Shown in pieces: positions 24,201-34,490 of a stretch of DNA of 64,000 bases. The notes beneath the pieces were generated by a model. That model saw nothing but the letters and a program-made list of their open reading frames with translations. It ran no database searches and was not told where the DNA came from. Each line of letters opens with the position of its first letter. Positions within the stretch are counted from its first letter, which is position 1. The stretch comes from Penicillus capitatus (lineage: Eukaryota; Chlorophyta): NCBI GenBank assembly GCA_965649825.1, contig OZ287702.1:558001-622000 (forward strand). Direction: 5' to 3'. Position numbers and translations under genes: made by a program.

Positions 24201-25650
24201 ACCGGTTGGTGAGATTCTCCACTCACATTAGGCTTTTCCATCCACATTAGACCGCTCACAGCATACGGATTTCTCACATTGGACCGCTCAGAGCATACTG
24301 ATTTCCCCATTTGAACATGTACGACACCCACTACATACCCGTTCTGTTGGGGCGCTTCTCCACACACATTGGAACCCCCCTTGGGGCCCGTGGGCCGGGT
24401 TACAGCAAGCCTACCCCCTCCCTTTTGGAGCTCGAGGGCCGGGTTAGAGCAAGCCTACCCCCCCTTGGGGCCCGTGGGCCGGGTTGCAGCAAGCCTACCC
24501 CCCTTTAAGGCCTGTGGGCCGGGTTGCAGCAAGCCTACCCCCTTGTGGCCCGAGGGCCGGGTTACAACAAGCCTACCCCCCCCCTTTTGGAGCTCGAGGG
24601 CCGGGTTACAGCAAGCCTACCGCCCTATTTTGAGGCCGCAGTACCGATTTCTCATATTGGACCGCCCAAGGCCTACTCTACATACATGTTGGGGTGATTC
24701 TCCACTCACATTAGGCTTCTTCTTCTCCACTCACATTTGACCGCTCGGAGCATACGGATTTCTCACATTGGACCGCTCACAGCATACTGATTTCCCCATT
24801 TGAAAATGTACGACACCCAAGCAGCCTCATGTGCTACATACCCGTTCTGTTGAGGCGCTTCTGCACACACATTGGACCCCCCCTTGGGGCCCGTGGGCCG
24901 GGTTGCAGCAAGCCTACCCCCTCCCTTTTGGAGCTCGAGGGCCGGGTTACAGCAAGCCTACCCCCCCCTTTTGGAGCTCGAGGGCCGGGTTACAGCAAGC
25001 CTACCCCCTCCCTTTTGGAGCTCGAGGGCCGGGTTGCAGCAAGCCTACCCCCCCCTTTAAGGCCCGTGGGCCGGGTTGCAGCAAGCCTACCACCCTTTTG
25101 GAGCTCGAGAGCCGGGTTACAGCAAGCCTACCCCCCTTTTGGAGCTCGAGGGCCGGGTTGCAGCAAGCCTACCCCCCCTTTTGGAGCTCGAGGGCCGGGT
25201 TACAGCAAGCCTACCCTCCTTGAGGCTCGAGGGCCGGGTTTCAGCAAGCCTACCGCCCTATTTTGAGGCCGCAGTACCGATTTCTAATATTGGACCGCCC
25301 AGGGCCTACTCTACATACCGGTTGGTGAGATTCTCCACTCACATTAGGCTTCTTCTCCACTCACATTTGACCGCTCGGAGCATACGGATTTCTCACATTG
25401 GACCGCTCAGAGCATACTGATTTCCCTATTTGAAGATGTACGACACCCAAGCAGCCTCATGTGCTACATACCCGTTCTGTTGGGGCGCTTCTCCACACAC
25501 ATTGGACCCCCCTTGCGGCCCGTGGGCCGGGTTGCAGCAAGCCTACCCCCTTGTGGCCCGAGGGCCGGGTTGCAGCAAGCCTACCCCCCTTGTGGCCCGA
25601 GTGCCGGGTTGCAGCAAGCCTACCCCCCTTGTGGCCCGAGGGCCGGGTTA
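21206..25650. repeat. Higher-order repeat B, copy 2
   Basis: Longer than copy 1. Between 22307-23280 and 18088-18852 the length differs by about 209 bp, which equals two 105-bp units present near 22850-23060. A further ~116-bp difference lies in the GC-rich block at 21725-22103. These are integer-unit changes as expected from unequal exchange. Confidence 0.85.
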
Positions 25651-26513
25651 CGCCAAGCCTACCCCCCTTTTCGAGGCCGCAGTACCGATTTCTCACATTG
25701 GACTGCTCACGGCTTACTCTACATACCGGTTGGTGAGATTCTCCACTCACATTAGGCTTCTCCACTCACATTGGACCGCTCAAAGCATATTGATTTCTCA
25801 CATTAGACCGCTCAGAGCATACGGATTTCACCATTTAAACATTTGCGACACCCAAGCAGCCTCATGTGCTACATACCCGTTCTGTTTGGGCGCTTCTCCG
25901 CACACATTGGACCGCTCGGAGCATACCGATTTCTCACATTAGACCGCTCAGAACCAACTCTGCATACCGGTTGGTGAGATTCTACACTCACGCTAGGCTT
26001 TTTCATCCACATTAGACCGCTCATAGCATACTGATTTCTCACACTTGAACATTTGCGACACCCAAGCAGCCTCATGTGCTACATACACGTTCTGTTGGGG
26101 CGCTTCTCCGCACACATTGGACCCCCCCTTGGGGCCCGTGGGCCGGGTTACAGCAAGCCTACCCCCCCCCTTGGGGCCCGTGGGCCGGGTTACAGCAAGC
26201 CTACCCCCCCCCTTGGGGCCCGTGGGCCGGGTTACAGCAAGCCTACCCCCCCCCTTGGGGCCCGTGGGCCGGGTTACAGCAAGCCTAACCCCTCCCTTTG
26301 GGGCCCGTGGGCCGGGTTACAGCAAGCCTACCCACCCTATGAGGCCACAGTACTGATTTCTCACATTGGACCGCTCGGAGCCAACTCTACTTACCGGTTG
26401 GTGAGATTCTCTACTCACATTAGACCGCTCACAGCATACTGATTTCTCATCTTTGAACAGATTCAACATCAGATCAGCTTCATGTGTTCGTGAACTTGAC
26501 AGATGATGCGCGA

Positions 26514-26537
26514 CGTCGATCGCGTTATTATCGATCG
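26514..26537. repeat. 24-bp direct repeat flanking coiled-coil gene 1 (left)
   Basis: 'cgtcgatcgcgttattatcg' plus 'atcg' occurs here and again, identical over 24 nt, at 27155-27178. The coiled-coil gene at 26565-27056 lies between the two. Confidence 0.75.
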
Positions 26538-26564
26538 CGTTATCGAGAGACTTCTTCACAGACT

Positions 26565-27056
26565 TTACAAAAGAGTGTTAATCGTAACGATAAGATCTTG
26601 AAGTTGACTCTCAATATTCTGGACCGCAACTTGAAGAGCATTGTTATCCTGTCGAAGTTTGTTAATGCCGTCTTCACTGCCTTTTAATGCCATTAACTTT
26701 GCTTCCGGGTTCTCCGTTCTACTTAGCGCCTCTTTTGCATCTTCGACTTCCTTATCTGCGTCAGAGAAAATATCCGAGCTTCCCTCCTTATAGACCGTCG
26801 AGAGTCTATTGTCAACCGCGACAGAACCTTGACCTCTCTTTGTTACAATGCAGCGGTGCTATAAAGACGCATTTAACGAATGATTCTCACCTCGGTTGCC
26901 CATGTTTCTTGCTACATCAAAAATTCGGTATGTGATTCGACCGAGAGGAAACCCTTTTCCAGCTCCACGCCACTTATCCAAGAGAGCCCAAATTTCGCGA
27001 CACTTCAAAATATCGTCTGTCAGTTCGGCGATATCGTCACGCGCTCTGCTTCCCAT
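26565..27056 (-). CDS. Small coiled-coil protein, paralog 1 (unknown family)
   Basis: Two exons, 26891-27056 and 26565-26833, with a 57-nt GT-AG intron. The product is about 144 aa. Exon 1 begins MGSRARDDIAELTDDILKC and contains LLDKWRGAGKGFPLG. Exon 2 is charged with a heptad-like pattern (INKLRQDNNALQVAVQNIES), predicting a coiled coil. The start was chosen because the paralog at 32252-32736 aligns from the same position (RAEDDIKELTQDILRC) and shares the intron position and phase. Conservation between two diverged copies supports real coding. No known family was recognised. The gene starts just past the right edge of the satellite. Confidence 0.72.
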
Positions 27057-27154
27057 GTTTTCGAACAGGAGAACGAAAGTCGAACGCGAAATGCAGGAAC
27101 TCAATAATGCGCGCGATTAGATAGTTACCGACGCGAAATCGATGACTGCGTGCG

Positions 27155-27178
27155 CGTCGATCGCGTTATTATCGATCG
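27155..27178. repeat. 24-bp direct repeat flanking coiled-coil gene 1 (right)
   Basis: Partner of 26514-26537; embedded in a CGAT-rich stretch (27150-27210). Confidence 0.75.
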
Positions 27179-27639
27179 GGCGACGTCGATTTCGTTTTTA
27201 TCGATGCCGTAGAATGTGACGTTCGCTTGATCGTTCGAGGCGGTCGATGATCGATCGTTTCTGTGATTCTTCTTGTATGCGATCCCAAGATGCGATGGTA
27301 GTCTGCGCTAGTGCAATTTTTGCTAAATCGATCGCGATGTTACTTTCGCTCAAGCCGACACCGTCTGAGCATGCCGTGCTCTTCAACAACGACCATCTCA
27401 ACGTCAGAGTTTACATTAATATGACTGAGGCATGTACTACCCTCCCCGTTTGTTCACTCTGACGTCAGACGAAGTACGAACACCCATCATTAGAAAAGAT
27501 CCCCGTCGAACTTCTTTAGAACAGGATGTGCTTTTGGGTTTAATGATCTCTATCTAGACCAGTAACAAGTGTACTCTTGCTTTTAGTCCCCTCGGAATTC
27601 TTCAGATGTCCGTTTGCTATTGAATGACTGCATTTTGGG
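27179..27639. other. Intergenic, no gene seen
   Basis: CGAT-rich at the left end, otherwise unremarkable. No protein-like frame was recognised. Confidence 0.5.
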
Positions 27640-28563
27640 CTAAGTTCCTTTACGTTTCTCCCAATTCTGCAAGCTCTGATCGAGCTTCCCGATAACCTCT
27701 CCCACCACGTCGTAGTCTCGAACAGGGTACGGAGACATCAGTCTCTCCTCCTCTTTTGCGACATTCTCTGAAGGAAGCTGTCCGTCTTGCTGTGAGCGCG
27801 AATCGAGCAGATCGGCTCGAAGCCGACTGTTAACGGTCACGTTTAGCAAACCCATTGGATACCCAGCCAGACCGGCCAGGAAGACCGCTGCGGCCGTGCT
27901 GCGCAGACGTGGCATCATTCCGGGACCGCCCACTGCAGGCAATTCTCACTCGATCACACACATCGTCCGTATGCAGGCGCACCTGAAAATCCGAACACCG
28001 ATCCACAGGCCCAGGCACCCATCACAGTGTTCCATGGATCCTCTGTATTGCGAGCGTAAGCAGAAAGAGCCTCGACCCCAAAGTACAGCGCCCCCATCCA
28101 TCCGCACCACAGTCCCCCTCGCAGCGTCGAGTTCAGGATGCGAATCTGCACACATCGCTCGCGTCGAGGACGACAATCCCTGTCGCAGAGCACCGCGAAC
28201 CAGTTGTCGCGTCTTTATCTCGCCGAGGAATCTGGCCTTTTCTGCCTTGGAATATCCAGAAGGAATGGATGGAGCTGGCGCTTTGCGCTCCTTCCACCAC
28301 TGCATGATTCCGCCGAAAGTCAGGCCGCCCGCCATGACGAAGACAGTATTTGTTCCAAACTGTTTCAGCTCCACTGGCGCCTCCGGCATCTGATCACCAG
28401 TTCACCTTTACCATGCCTTCTGTTGAGCCAAGGGAGAGGTGCGTACGTTCGGGTCGCCGTACTCCGCTTTGGAGAAGGCATACGAGAATAGATCGCGCAG
28501 TCGCGTATACGGCGTTTCGCGTATCGCATCGTCCGTCGAGCGCTGTTCGTCGGTCGTCGCCAT
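27640..28563 (-). CDS. TIMMDC1: TIMMDC1-like complex I assembly factor (Tim17 family)
   Basis: Four exons, 28447-28563, 28201-28389, 27983-28145 and 27640-27932, with introns of 57, 55 and 50 nt, give 253 aa in one frame. The N-terminus has a TRLRDLF motif like the WDRLRELF region of animal TIMMDC1. Four hydrophobic, glycine-rich segments follow: NTVFVMAGGLTFGGIMQWW (about residues 52-70), RGGLWCGWMGALYFGVEAL (about 111-129), NTVMGAWACGSVFGFSVGG (about 140-158) and AAAVFLAGLAGYPMGLL (about 168-184). The last pair resembles the [20 protein letters not shown] block of human TIMMDC1. Family members sit in the mitochondrial inner membrane and help assemble the membrane arm of respiratory complex I. 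The C-terminus is charged and helical, as in homologs. Exon joins were selected by phase and by restoring these segments. Family assignment is strong; orthology is probable. Confidence 0.85.
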
Positions 28564-28695
28564 CGCCGCCGAGATGCGTTCTGCGAAGATGGGTTAATCA
28601 AGCAATTGCTAAGAAATGCAGCAGTCCCTCTTGCCGAGGCACGATCACAGAGTTCAAAGTAACTAAGAGTACAGAACAATAGAAACAAAGAGACC

Positions 28696-30612
28696 TCAAA
28701 GAGAAAGAAGTTTGAATGATTCGGGCTCGGGGGAATCGTGATCTTTAACAGATCGGATGGGATCGTGGGACATCTCTGCTGCGAACAGCTTCCCTGACGA
28801 TCCGATCCAATCGTTCAAAAATGTGAGAGATCGCGATGGCGAACACTGCAGCGTGTTCCCGATTTCTACGGCGCACATCCACAGTCACAATAGAACAAAG
28901 GAAGGGAGAAGAGAGTGAGCGACCTGATGAACCTTCAACGGCCTTGTAAGACGAATGCGTGCTCAGTTGGTTCAGAGGCTTCTCTAAAGATGTCCAGCGA
29001 ATGTCGTGGACAGGTTCAACGACTGGGAAGCATTGCTGATGGCTTTCTTGTCTTGTATTGGTCACATCAGACAAATTAGTGTTCGATTGTGTAGGAGGCT
29101 TCTCTAAAGATGTCCAGCGGATGTCGTGGACAGGTTCAACGACTGGGACGCATTTCTGTCGTTCTTGTCTCATCTTTTTACTTGATGGTGTCCGACGGAC
29201 CCATCCATTTGCCGTCGGCAAACAACGAGATGTGGTTTCGGATGATTTGTTTTCTTGGCATGGAATTGGCACAGGTTCCGGATTCGCTGCGCCGGGTACT
29301 GTGGCCGTGAACCAGCGCTTTGAATCGGGCGAGCGTCGACGACTCTGTTGATTGCTGTAGTGCCTTGGAGGATCTTTCTTTACATTTTCGGAGCACGGTA
29401 CATGTTCTCGAAAGCCAGATCGACAATCCGCCCGTCCGGATTTGCCCGTCTCCTACAGCACACCGCTATGACATGCACGAGAGAGTGGTTGGAAGCCCAA
29501 TACTGCTGGAGGTGCCCGCGGCTCGTCTGGACGGATACTATCACATTTAAGCACGACTGGAACCGGTGTGCGGTCCTCTCCGTCGTATCCGGAGATTGTG
29601 GAGGTCAGAGGACTGCGGTAGAAGGTGTTGAGATTGTTGAATTCACTAGAACGTCGTTTGCTTGTGGACGATAGGGTAGGTTGACTAAGGCGTTGCAATT
29701 TCGGCGACGGACGGACGCCGTTGGACACCACGCTTCTTCGTCGCAGTCCTCGTAGAGGCTCCGAAGTTATTCGACCGTCGATTTCGCTCATCCGTATATA
29801 TGAAAACGAAGGTCGGGAGGCCTCAGAGGAAAGAATGTCAGATATCGCTCTGCTGGTGGCGCATGTGTCTTCGTACAAGGACTCGGCAGTTCTCATCGGC
29901 TTATTATTTCGGCCGCGGCTGATGCGAAAAACAGCCATAACGGCGCAAAACAATACACAAACGACCGATGGAACAATCGCCACATTCTGCATTGTCTCAA
30001 AATGATCCGAGGGCGATGGAACATCTCGAACATACCCCGGAGCACAACCAGTGCTTTTCCTTTACAGAATCTCCGACAGACAAGCAGATGGTCGTGCCCT
30101 AGCAGGTCAACGCGCCGCCGGTGTCTCGTCTGGAGAATTGCGTAGGTCTAGAGGTGGTATTTCTCGGGGCTTCGCTTGCCTGAGTTATCTGCTCTGTTGA
30201 TCTGCGTCGATCAGCAGCAGCAATCGGGTTCTTCTCTGGATCGCTGTCCTTCACGGAAGTATGCAAAAAACAAAGTCATCGTTGTCCGACAGTTTCCCAT
30301 CAGCACGACCAGACGAAAACACACGCTTCGTTTTCTCGAGAATGGATATCAGACGCGGATGAGATCGAAAAGGACGTCAACGGCGCTAGACTACCGTTCA
30401 GATGTGGCCTCGTTCAGCGGTACTGTCTGCTCGATCGAGTGGTTGGAGATCGACATCTGCATGATTCTTCAACTCCTGCGACGCCTCGATGTGGCCATAG
30501 ACGTTGGCCATCCACCTACAAAGTGGATAGCTAATCTCCTCTTGTTCGCATCCGCATCGGCGCCGTCGTCTATCCTTAAGAGTTGCTTGATGGTGCCGCC
30601 TAGAGAATCCAT
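28696..30612 (-). CDS. Single-pass membrane protein with duplicated cytoplasmic tail motif, unknown family
   Basis: Well-phased 3' exons are 30112-30248, 29504-30059, 28924-29452 and 28696-28865, with introns of 52, 51 and 58 nt. A probable first exon is 30520-30612 (MDSLGGTIKQLLRIDD). What joins it to 30248 is unresolved. The 29504-30059 exon holds CAPGYVRDVP followed by a hydrophobic helix, VAIVPSVVCVLFCAVMAVF, and a basic stop-transfer stretch (RISRGRNNK), so a membrane protein with a long Ser/Arg-rich tail is likely. The tail carries CVPVVEPVHDIRWTSLEKP twice, 40 residues apart (V or F at position 2). No catalytic motif or known family was seen. A cytoplasmic docking role for the motif is only a guess. 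Confidence 0.6.
28977..29153 (-). repeat. Internal 120-bp-spaced duplication in the membrane protein tail
   Basis: About 57 nt at 28977-29033 and 29097-29153 match with only two differences by eye, although the sequence between them is diverged. It encodes the repeated PVVEPVHDIRWTSLEKP peptide. Confidence 0.8.
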
Positions 30613-31986
30613 GAAATGGGATGGAGCGGACTGAAATACTATTCTGATGGGACTGTGGATCTGAGATAGAAGCGATTCGTGTTTGTGGTTGACGACAAGC
30701 CCTTACTTGAGCGACAGTTCTATGCGGATTGATCAGTTCGCCTTGTTTGCAGCTTCGTATAGAGCCAGAGATTTAGATCGATCACCTTGTTTACTATTAC
30801 CCTATCCTCCAACAACGAACAGTGCTTGTATAAATAAGTCTCGTTGCCGTTTTCCTTATGATAGCAGATGAGTATCACAATGCCGTCCTCTATAGAACGC
30901 GGACAGCCAAAATGGTGTCATACCTATCACCTGCGCTGTGCTTATTTGGATCGACGACATCTGAGTTTACGTATTTACGTACAACACTTCGTCGATAGTT
31001 GACAATGCCGTCGAAAACCGTAGGCCCTGCTGACGAACGAGCAACACATGATTTGAGACATCATAAAGCGGACACCGATTTTCCAGCGAACTTCGAGTCG
31101 ATCGATCGATGGACGTGACTGACTCGACATCGGTGAATCCAATCGATCGATCGGCGTCAATCGAAATGGCAATCTAATCGATCGATCCCTTATTTGTCAT
31201 TTTCGATTAGTTCGGGTGCTTTCGATAACGAAAAGAACAAAACAAGCCTTTACTTTTTGGGTAGTCCGTGCATTATCTGTTTCTATGAGTTGACAGACAC
31301 CTGTGTAGCAAGACAGTTCTTCAGATGGTCAGCAAACGCTGCATTTGATTTCCAGAGCTTCGTATCCCTTCTTGATCTCGTGATTGGATCATGCATGTTT
31401 TGCGAATTCCTTCGCCCTCGAGAATGACTGTCGAGGCAGATCACTGACGAAACAATTGATGAGAACCGGACAACGACGAACCAGTAAATCAGGCCTTCTG
31501 TTATCCTGTTCTTAGGCTCAACGCAAAGCATGCTCTGTTATGGCATGGAGATGAAACCTCGCATCGGACAGCATGTAAAGAGCAAATAAACTCTACATAT
31601 TCGTTAAACAACTCATTAGCAGTCAACCTAAGCACTCACGATTCGAAATCTTGATCTTGCAAACAGTTAGATGAATACTGGCACTCTTTTTGATGCAATT
31701 CTCGCTGTGATCGAGAACGACAGCAGAGAAATGGCATAGCGCTATGCTATTACGATACGTACAAGTCATCGAGAAAGTAACTTAGATCACTAACCAAAAA
31801 ATAGTTCAACGTAGATAGCCAGCACAAGTACCAAGCGATCAATCTTATTGCTTCCCCTCTTCTTCTCTACGGTTGGCAACAAGAATCCGTCGATTCCACT
31901 TGCAACATCGATCCATCTGCAGTTCTCTGTGTTATTGGCGAGGCAGGCGTCTGCATCTGACAGGGTCATAGAAACCGGTTTGGCAC
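30613..31986. other. Intergenic, no gene seen
   Basis: No convincing coding frame. A GATCGAT-rich cluster lies at about 31096-31190. Confidence 0.5.
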
Positions 31987-32070
31987 GGGTCATGCGGGGT
32001 GGAGGGTGCTCGAAACCGGTTGTCCGGCATGTTCGGAGTGGCTGCATGGAGGATGTGAAGACACAACCGA
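31987..32070. repeat. ~85-bp direct repeat flanking coiled-coil gene 2 (left copy)
   Basis: Contains 'ggttgtccggcatgttcgga' and 'ggaggatgtgaagac'. A diverged copy (about 80% by eye) lies at 32910-32990. On the minus strand both copies read with an R-CRTT-FEHP-P pattern, so this may be a duplicated exon fragment. Confidence 0.65.
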
Positions 32071-32251
32071 TGGGGGCCTGATGCTGAATCCTTCACACGA
32101 GTTCACGAGTACCCGGTCCTTGAGGCCTGTTCACTTGTCAAGATGCGCGAGGATGATCCATTATCCGTACCCTAGTTCTCCTCGATCGCTGAATCGACGA
32201 TGGCGTGCTTCGATCGCTTATAGAGACTTCTTTAAACAGATCTGTCCGTCT

Positions 32252-32736
32252 TTACTTAAGAGATGCAATATTCGCTAAGAATCCTTGCAGTTGCGTTTCA
32301 ATAGAATCCACATCCTTTTTTAGTTTTCTGTACTCTTCTTCCAGTATCTTGACACCATCCACATAGCCTTTGAGAACCGCCAACTTTGCGGGCTGATTCT
32401 GCAGCGTATTTTCGGCATCGGCGATTGTCTTCGAAATGACGCGGAAAATATCCGTGCTCTGTTCGTGGTAATAGACTGAAAGGCGTCGGACTGCGTCTGA
32501 GGGTTCTTCGTCGTCTTCTGTGAGTGAAAGCTGGCGTTAAATATGCTCGGCGAAGTACTCTTACTTTGTGCGCGTGCTTCGGTCGTCACAACACGAATAC
32601 GATGTGCTACTTGACCGATTGTAAACCCCTTCGTGCGGCCTATCCACTTGTCGAACAGAGCATTCATGTCTCGGCATCTCAATATGTCCTGCGTCAGTTC
32701 CTTGATGTCGTCTTCTGCGCGGTTGTTCATACTCAT
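32252..32736 (-). CDS. Small coiled-coil protein, paralog 2 (unknown family)
   Basis: Two exons, 32565-32736 and 32252-32517, with a 47-nt GTAAGA...CACAG intron; about 145 aa. Exon 1 aligns with paralog 1 (DDIKELTQDILRCRDMNALF, then DKW and KGFTIGQ). Exon 2 has the same length and charge pattern, including ILEEEYRKLKKDVDSIETQL, predicting a coiled coil. A T-tract followed by CAG immediately precedes the chosen ATG, so an additional upstream exon is possible. The family is unknown. Gene structure, strand and distance from each other suggest a local duplication. Confidence 0.72.
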
Positions 32737-32909
32737 CTGAAAAAAAAAACCAGAAACGCGAACACAGAAGTATCGACAACTCAGTTTCGCGCGAATAAAC
32801 ACGAAGTCGCGTCACCCAAGTCGTCGCGTCACCCAAGTCGTCGCGACCTCGCCGACGACTTTAGATGCCGAACACAGAGATGAATCCTCCGCAAGAGTTC
32901 ACGAGCACG

Positions 32910-32990
32910 GGCCACGGGGGGTAGAGGGTGTTCAAAACTGGTTGTCCGACATGTTCGGAATGGTTGCCGGAGGATGTTGAGACGCAGCCG
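32910..32990. repeat. ~85-bp direct repeat flanking coiled-coil gene 2 (right copy)
   Basis: Partner of 31987-32070; also includes 'gttgtccgacatgttcgga' and 'ggaggatgttgagac'. Confidence 0.65.
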
Positions 32991-33051
32991 GTCGTCGGCA
33001 AGGTGCGTGTTCGGCCTCCAAAGTCGTCGGCGATTGCGCAACGTCGATTGC

Positions 33052-34490
33052 GGTAACGATCGCCGCCGATGCAGTCACCTGAAGGAAGTTGATGATAATC
33101 TGCAACAGACCCACGTCATCATCATCGAAAACTGTCGTTGGCGACATGCCTTGAATATTTCGACAACGTGCCCTTTCGCCAAGGCAGGATCTTTTGTGTT
33201 CGATGTCGAGCCAGGAACGGAAACGGGTAAACTCCTCTGGGAGATGTCAGCCGACATTTGTCGATCAGGCCTCATTTCTGTCAGTTGGCAGCTGGCCGTC
33301 GTATTCGTTGTGCGTTTCTTCGATGATCGCAGACGAATGTTGTTTCGCCTGCTCACGTGTTGCACAAAACTCCGTTGTGGTAGTCTTTTGTTCAGATTGC
33401 TTCGGATAACGAAGCCCGACAAAAAAAAGCAGAACGCCCACAGAGAGGACAAGCAAGACAGCCGTTTCTGGATCGTCTTGGCATTTACGGCAATTGTTGT
33501 ATTGCGTTCTCCCGTACCCCGAATCGCAAGATCCACACAGAACGTCTTTGTATCCCTGTTGCAACACATGTCGTTCTTGTAGACAGAGGGCGAAAGCATA
33601 CCTTCCTGCATTGGGCTTGGGAGTATTCCTTGTCCAAGAGCTCATCGAAATCGCAGTCGTTGAGGCTTTGCGTCAACGCACTCAATGTGTCCTCTCTTTC
33701 ATCGAAATCGCAAGCTTTTCGCGATATACAGCGCTGAATATGTTTCGAACACGGCGTCCGATGCCAGTGACCTCTTCTCGGAAGAATGACGTTTGTCGTG
33801 CAGTCTCCGTTTTCAGGGCAGGATGCACATTCGGTGGCATTGGGTTCGAAATTGTATTGAGATCCGCTGCAAGGGAGACAGAGCGCTCCGTCATCTTAGA
33901 CGAACTCCCCGATTCGGCAGCTTCGCACATCGACGTCGATCGTGAAGTGTCGCAGGTAAGGTTCACTGAAATCGATGAGAATTCGGTAAGATCCCGGCAA
34001 TTGAAGTCCCGAGATAGGCGGAAATCCATTCCGCTGCTGATCTAATGACGTGGTTATACTTCCGGAGAAAAAACCGTCCGGAGAGTGCATGGTTGCTTGC
34101 ACATACTCGTCTCCTGAGCCGATCGGCGATCCTTGATCATACCCGTCCAGAGGCTCGAGTAATATCGCCGGAAGTGCGTCGCCGCTTTTGTGGTTTCTCG
34201 CAAAAAGTCGATTTTTCTCGATCGGCTTCATCCGACTCTTTTCATTGCTATCCATTGTCAATCCATGGACTGTCTTGATACAGGAAGCGACGGCTGGACC
34301 GTAGCGTCCGGCCCGATTTCTTGTCCACGCCGGACAGATATCTTGGGCAAATGTTAACGCGTTCAATTACAGAAGAGCGTCGCTGTCGTCTTCTCTGAAA
34401 CATGAGTAACGCAGGACTCTATAGTCACGCGTAAAGATCGCTCCTCCGGACTTGTTGGCATTGTTGTTCAGGAAACTGCTTCCCGTCATC
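33052..34490 (-). pseudogene. Truncated pseudogene copy of PBH-C (cysteine-rich to first membrane segment)
   Basis: About 1.44 kb matching PBH-C 57472-58910 at roughly 98-99% by eye, including two introns. It begins inside what was the beta-helix exon and stops in the exon after the GC-AG intron. The signal peptide, most of the beta-helix and the main membrane domain are absent. Two lesions are visible: a CAA to TAA nonsense change (33896-33898; intact at 58316-58318) and an 8-A versus 7-A tract at 33421-33428 (7 at 57842-57848) that shifts the frame. Both lie outside introns. High identity means recent duplication, or conversion from the intact gene. Confidence 0.92.

Larger units (their letters stand above)
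4506..26345. repeat. GC-rich ~41-bp satellite family (block list)
   Basis: The constant core is GGCCGGGTTACAGCAAGCC (A or G at the central purine), followed by TACC, a C tract of 5-10 and a variable linker. Linker classes are TTGGGGCCCGTG, TTTTGGAGCTCGAG, TTTAAGGCCCGTG, TTGAGGCTCGAG and TTGTGGCCCGAG. Approximate blocks: 4506-5352, 5571-5864, 7528-8355, 8578-8871, 10535-11362, 11585-11878, 13270-13305, 13609-13878, 15031-15330, 15642-15810, 16228-16614, 16930-17098, 17621-17880, 18198-18470, 19551-19725, 19948-20205, 20450-20838, 21074-21204, 21725-22103, 22418-22688, 23979-24150, 24376-24635, 24878-25268, 25507-25680 and 26122-26340. Linker classes are clustered, not random: early blocks mix GAGCTCGAG types, whereas 13.6-18.5 kb blocks are almost purely TTGGGGCCCGTG. 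Confidence 0.93.
4355..26445. repeat. 22-kb satellite domain of interleaved 41-bp and 105-bp repeats
   Basis: Except for one assembly gap, the whole interval is tandem repeat. GC-rich blocks of a ~41-bp unit alternate with blocks of a 105-bp unit. A junction module with the landmarks 'ttgaacatgtccgacgccc', 'gcagcctcatgtgctacat' and 'ttctgttggggcgcttctgc' precedes nearly every GC-rich block. Each block ends in a 'gaggccgcagtactgattt'-type sequence leading back to the 105-bp family. Above this sit higher-order units of ~3.0 kb and ~4.1-4.4 kb. Long ORFs appear in several frames on both strands because the units lack stop codons; they encode only the repeat and I do not regard them as genes. Such a domain could be centromeric, subtelomeric or interstitial heterochromatin; the sequence does not decide. 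Confidence 0.95.

Noticed and set aside
4359-26442. Many long ORFs (up to 378 codons) in the satellite domain read as Pro/Gly-rich or Thr/His-rich proteins
   Set aside because: They occur in several frames and both strands over the same DNA, change frame freely when C-tract length changes, and simply mirror the tandem repeat. No start context, domain or unique sequence supports a gene.
26484-27120. Plus-strand ORFs over coiled-coil gene 1
   Set aside because: The minus-strand two-exon reading aligns with an independent paralog at 32252-32736; the plus frames do not.
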